From Nitrosomonas sp. (GTDB lineage Bacteria; Pseudomonadota; Gammaproteobacteria; Burkholderiales; Nitrosomonadaceae), in the NCBI GenBank assembly GCA_024281675.1, contig JAMXAG010000010.1, forward strand, positions 1 to 64,000: a DNA stretch of 64,000 nt, given 5' to 3'. Both the position numbers and the translations under genes were made by a program. A model generated the notes under the pieces. That model worked only from the letters and a program-made list of their open reading frames with translations, searched no databases and had not been told where the DNA came from. Of this stretch, positions 60,624 through 64,000 are shown one piece after another (position 1 is the first letter of the stretch; each line of letters begins with the position of its first letter).

Positions 60624-61543
60624 TGCCGGCAATCGAAATCAAGCAGGTGCACAAGCGTTTCGGCACATTGCATGCCTTATGCGGCGTTGATCTCGAAATC
60701 AACGCCGGCGAATTCTTTGCTTTGCTTGGTCCCAATGGAGCGGGAAAGACGACGCTGATCAATATCATCGCAGGTCTTGCCCTTGCCAGCAGCGGCAGTG
60801 TCAGGGTAATGGGGCACGATGTCGTCACCGGGTATCGTGAAGCACGTCGCATGCTGGGTGTGGTGCCGCAGGAGTTGGTATTTGATCCGTTCTTTACCGT
60901 TCGGGAAACACTTGTGTTTCAATCCGGCTATTTCGGCATGAAAAAAAATAACGGCTGGATAGACGAGATAATCCACCATCTCGACCTTACCGATAAGGCG
61001 GATACCAACATGCGTTTGCTGTCCGGCGGTATGAAGCGGCGCGTACTGGTAGCACAGGCATTGGTCCACAAGCCTCCGGTAATCGTTTTGGATGAACCCA
61101 CCGCAGGCGTAGATGTGGAATTGCGCCAGGCCCTTTGGCGTTTCATCAAGCAATTAAACCGCAACGGTCATACCATTGTACTCACTACGCATTATCTCGA
61201 AGAAGCAGAGGCTTTATGCAACCGCGTAGCAATGCTCAAAAATGGCAGTATCGTTGTGCTTGATAGCATCAGAAATCTCATCAGCAACATTTCAGGACAC
61301 CGGATACGCCTGCGGCTATCTCCCGATACGCTGCCGGCAGCGTTACAGCTACTGACAATCAGCCACGACCAAGGCTACTACGTTCTGGCAATCGAGGAAT
61401 ACTCTCAGCTTGGAAATGTGATGACAGCATTACACGTGGCCCAGACCCGAATTCTGGATCTGCAGATATTGCAACCTGATCTGGAAGAAGTGTTCGTAAA
61501 GCTCATGCACGGTACAGAGAATCTGGAATCTACATCGATATGA
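60620..61543 (+). CDS. ABC exporter ATP-binding subunit (YadG-like)
   Basis: 307 residues: Walker A GPNGAGKTTL near residue 36, Q-loop VVPQELVFDP, signature LSGGMKRR, Walker B VIVLDEPTAG and H-loop LTTHYLEEAE. The C-terminal 80 residues are typical of the YadG/DrrA/NodI exporters. AAGGAG precedes the ATG. It overlaps the permease gene by four bases. The substrate is unknown. Confidence 0.92.
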   Translation: MMPAIEIKQVHKRFGTLHALCGVDLEINAGEFFALLGPNGAGKTTLINIIAGLALASSGSVRVMGHDVVTGYREARRMLGVVPQELVFDPFFTVRETLVFQSGYFGMKKNNGWIDEIIHHLDLTDKADTNMRLLSGGMKRRVLVAQALVHKPPVIVLDEPTAGVDVELRQALWRFIKQLNRNGHTIVLTTHYLEEAEALCNRVAMLKNGSIVVLDSIRNLISNISGHRIRLRLSPDTLPAALQLLTISHDQGYYVLAIEEYSQLGNVMTALHVAQTRILDLQILQPDLEEVFVKLMHGTENLESTSI

Positions 61544-62295
61544 ATGGATTTCTTACGCTACTCTACAAGGAACTGCTGCGATTCTGGAAAGTCGGGTTCC
61601 AGACCATATTTGCACCCATGCTGTCTGCCTTGCTTTATCTGTTGATTTTTTCTCACGCGCTGGAAGAACGGGTGCAGGCATATCCCGGTGTAACCTACAC
61701 GGTTTTTCTGATTCCGGGATTGGTGATAATGGCTATGTTGCAAAACGCTTTCGCTAACTCTTCATCAAGCCTGATTCAATCGACGGTCTCGGGCAATCAC
61801 ATTTTCATGCTGTTATCACCGCTTTCTTACCAGGAAATATTCACTGCTTATGTACTGGCATCGGTCGTTCGTGGCCTGGTGGTAGGACTGGGTATCTGCG
61901 TCATGACACTGGTGTTTTTTGAACTTCCCCTGTACTCGTTCGCGTGGGTATTCGCATTTGCCTTGATGGGCACTGCGTTACTGGGCGCCTTAGGCATCAT
62001 TGCAGGAATCTGGGCGGAAAAATTTGAGCAGCTTGCTGCGTTGCAAAACTTTATTGTCCTGCCACTGACGTTTTTATCGGGGGTTTTCTATACGATCCCC
62101 TCGTTGCCTCCATTCTGGCGAGAATTATCGTATATGAATCCGTTTTTCTACATAGTAGACGGGTTTCGCTACAGCTTCTTTCACACCTCGGATGTTTCAC
62201 CTTACCTCAGTCTTGGGATTCTGGTGGCATGGTTCCTGGCGGTATCGTGGTGCACATTGCGAATACTGAAAACAGGGTACAAAATCCGAAAATGA
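61540..62295 (+). CDS. ABC-2 type permease (YadH-like)
   Basis: 251 residues with six membrane helices and the ABC-2 mark ISGVFYTIPSLPPFWRE-like LSGVFYTIPSLPPFWREL. Start ATG overlaps the ATPase stop (ATGA). The C-terminus GYKIRK looks natural, and the IS remnant begins 93 bases on. With the ATPase it forms an exporter for an unidentified lipid, drug or polysaccharide. Confidence 0.92.
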   Translation: MNGFLTLLYKELLRFWKVGFQTIFAPMLSALLYLLIFSHALEERVQAYPGVTYTVFLIPGLVIMAMLQNAFANSSSSLIQSTVSGNHIFMLLSPLSYQEIFTAYVLASVVRGLVVGLGICVMTLVFFELPLYSFAWVFAFALMGTALLGALGIIAGIWAEKFEQLAALQNFIVLPLTFLSGVFYTIPSLPPFWRELSYMNPFFYIVDGFRYSFFHTSDVSPYLSLGILVAWFLAVSWCTLRILKTGYKIRK

Positions 62296-62387
62296 TCCGT
62301 AGTGGTTTATCAATTTTCCGAGAGAACGTCAGTCTCATCCAACCACACGAACTGGACAGACCAAACAAACAAGACAAGCTGACAGCA

Positions 62388-62837
62388 AAGGGATCTGCCA
62401 GCAATGCCAATCGGCAGTTTCTAAGAAAGCAAAAGATCAAGAGCGCAATCATGCATCGTGCGTACAAGAACAAACCACTCTCGGCACGCCAGAAGCTGGC
62501 GAATCAATTGATCAGCAAAAAACGTTATATTGTCGAACAGTGTTTTGGCACAATCAAACGCTTATTCAGAATGGGGCGCGCCAGCTACTTCGGTACGGTA
62601 AAAGTCAACGCCCAAGTCATACTGAAAAGTATCTGCATGAACCTGAAAAAAGCAGCCAACAAAATCTTCGTAGACCAACCATTAAGGAGAGCAATCCGTC
62701 CAAATGTTGCATAAGGGGGAAAATTCCCCTAAAAAAGGAAAAAAACTTCACTTTCTACCAAAATGACGTGCAATAACTGTCAGTTGGATATTTTTCTCTG
62801 TCACTACAGCTAAATTCTCGCGGTTGTGCAGAGGTCT
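62388..62837 (+). mobile_element. IS5-like element, right-hand remnant (copy 2)
   Basis: The frame AKGSASNANRQFLRKQKIKS runs on to QCFGTIKRLFRMGRASYFGT and KVNAQVILKSICMNL, the C-terminal third of the same transposase as copy 1, here without the frameshift and with the catalytic Glu region (RYIVEQCFG) kept. The N-terminal part and left end are absent. The right end reads CGGTTGTGCAGAGGTCT, ending at 62837. The upstream 90 bases do not match copy 1. Confidence 0.85.
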
Positions 62838-62866
62838 TCAGCATGTTTCAATCCTGCTACAGTAAA

Positions 62867-62950
62867 TCAGTGAGGCAAGCCACTTTCTTTAAAAAACTTG
62901 ACCGATTGCTCCATAAATTCCTGACTATATTGTGTGCGTGGTAATTCCAT
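62867..62950 (-). pseudogene. IS3-family orfA start fragment
   Basis: An ATG opens MELPRTQYSQEFMEQSVKFF and stops after 27 codons (KESGLPH). The RxQYSxEFxxQxV pattern is the usual beginning of IS3/IS911-type OrfA transposases. Nothing further of the element is visible. It sits 30 bases from the end of the IS5-like remnant, so the spot has been hit repeatedly. Confidence 0.5.
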
Positions 62951-63071
62951 CTCCATCCTCCATTTTATGAAACTTCGGACTCTATGAAAATCACCATACC
63001 CACAGCACATATCACCCGGAAAAATGGATAGTTTTCTGAGTTAAAACATCAAAATTAATCCCCGATAGTTA

Positions 63072-64000
63072 TTATTTATTGAATATATCTGTTTTATCCA
63101 CGTAATTGCATGGGCGATAACTTTTGTCCATCTCCATCCGAATTTTCGCTTCAGGGCTAATTGCTTTCGTATCCCGAATTGGCCGCAAATAATCGCCATT
63201 CCATCCAATATGATCAACCAAAGGCCTATCTTCATCGTTCACATAGTAAATACTTAGGAACTTGACACTACAAAGTGTTGCAATTCGGTAAAACCACTTC
63301 GAAAAACCCCTTTCGGGTATAGGTTCAAGAAAATCTGGAGAGAAAATGGGATCAGAGATGAGCTGTGTATCTATTTTTAAACCATGCTCCTTGGCCTTAC
63401 GTATCATCCATTCGAGTGCAATGTCAGATAACCCAGTGCTTTTACCACTCCCACCGACACAAATATGGTCTCCTGGAAACCAAAGCTCCTCGATACGCGA
63501 ACTGGTTTTTTCATATTGATGATCCCATAATACGGGCCGATAAGGCCAGCGCTTCTCATCGATCGCTACTGCTTGGTAAGCATTCAGAACGCTGGGACTC
63601 AGTTTAGTGTCATGAAAATGCCGATTAAACAAATAATCAACCAGCTTCGAAAAAAGCAACCCATACGGTGAGCCTAGCGCGGCAACAGTGTCCCAAACAC
63701 CAATGAAGCGGATTTTCTTGTAATCATCTCCCCAAGTAAATTGTTTGCGGAAATTAATCGAATTTTCAGCATCGGGATGCCATGCCTTATCACGTGATTT
63801 ATAGTGATCATAGGCGTCATCAAGCAGATAAAGAAAGCGTCTTTGCAATATTCCTACATTATGAATCATGCCTGCCAAGCTTCTAGCACTGTAGGCACCA
63901 CGGCTGAATCCTAATAAATAAATCTCATCACCTGGTTCATAATTCGTCGCGATAAATAAATAAGCCTCTTTGATAGCGTTACTAATGCCATAACCAAAAG
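63072..64000 (-). CDS. DUF2235 alpha/beta-hydrolase (partial)
   Basis: The gene enters from the right edge; about 309 codons of the C-terminal part are present. EIYLLGFSRGAYSARSLAGM carries the GxSxG nucleophile (63897-63911), GVWDTVAALGSP follows, and the later FPGDHICVGG may supply the catalytic His. The domain is found in type VI secretion phospholipase effectors (Tle-like) and also in stand-alone proteins. The N-terminus and any immunity gene are outside the window; the frame ends without a downstream partner. Confidence 0.8.
   Translation of the reverse strand, partial: FGYGISNAIKEAYLFIATNYEPGDEIYLLGFSRGAYSARSLAGMIHNVGILQRRFLYLLDDAYDHYKSRDKAWHPDAENSINFRKQFTWGDDYKKIRFIGVWDTVAALGSPYGLLFSKLVDYLFNRHFHDTKLSPSVLNAYQAVAIDEKRWPYRPVLWDHQYEKTSSRIEELWFPGDHICVGGSGKSTGLSDIALEWMIRKAKEHGLKIDTQLISDPIFSPDFLEPIPERGFSKWFYRIATLCSVKFLSIYYVNDEDRPLVDHIGWNGDYLRPIRDTKAISPEAKIRMEMDKSYRPCNYVDKTDIFNK

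Noticed and set aside
62229..62387. Open frame joining the permease end to the IS remnant as one protein
   Set aside because: It is a different frame from the permease and becomes transposase only from 62388; the upstream part is chance reading.

Overview
The window looks like chromosome of a chemolithoautotrophic betaproteobacterium, most likely a Nitrosomonas-type ammonia oxidiser. The pointers are a form IA RubisCO operon (cbbL-cbbS-cbbQ-cbbO) under a divergent LysR-type cbbR, with a class I phosphoribulokinase nearby and no carboxysome genes; a small periplasmic cytochrome c; a methionine-rich multicopper oxidase; a CBA-type metal efflux system; moderate to low G+C; and betaproteobacterial gene orders such as fur/bamE/dapB and dacA-dat-ybeD-lipB-lipA. 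No ammonia monooxygenase or hydroxylamine dehydrogenase gene lies in the window, so the genus is inferred.

Layout. 0-8.6 kb: replication and repair (polA, uvrD), a LOG-family nucleotidase, homoserine kinase and small membrane proteins. 8.7-19.8 kb: carbon fixation (prk, ppa, cbbR, cbbLSQO), interrupted by three poorly known genes, one of them with its ribosome binding site inside a 4x octamer repeat. 19.9-23.4 kb: a small accessory patch with a decayed IS200-type transposase, membrane proteins, a nuclease-fold protein and a HigBA-type toxin-antitoxin pair whose toxin frame carries an amber codon. 23.4-34.6 kb: housekeeping (deformylase, methylthioinosine and hypoxanthine salvage, ligA, NUDIX, D-Ala carboxypeptidase, D-amino acid aminotransferase, lipoate synthesis, OsmC). 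34.7-47 kb: cytochrome c, multicopper oxidase, DUF2130 and aminopeptidase genes, and a three-gene CBA efflux operon. 47-55 kb: cell wall enzymes (mltB, pbpG), fur, bamE, dapB, apaH, an acyltransferase, an M32 carboxypeptidase and hemJ.

55.5-62.8 kb is the most unusual part. Two truncated copies of the same IS5-like element lie in direct orientation and bracket about 6 kb carrying a glutathione S-transferase, a LysR regulator, gshA, a decayed start of gshB and a YadG/YadH-type ABC exporter. The LysR gene is enclosed by a 91-bp gapless inverted repeat, which looks like a duplicated regulator-binding promoter. The window ends with an IS3-type orfA scrap and the C-terminal part of a DUF2235 alpha/beta-hydrolase that runs off the right edge.

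I found no tRNA, rRNA, CRISPR array or prophage. I did not find a convincing wholly new system. The best candidates for follow-up are the glutathione island with its inverted-repeat LysR module, the stop-interrupted toxin, the repeat-embedded ribosome binding site and the hidden transposase and gshB remnants.
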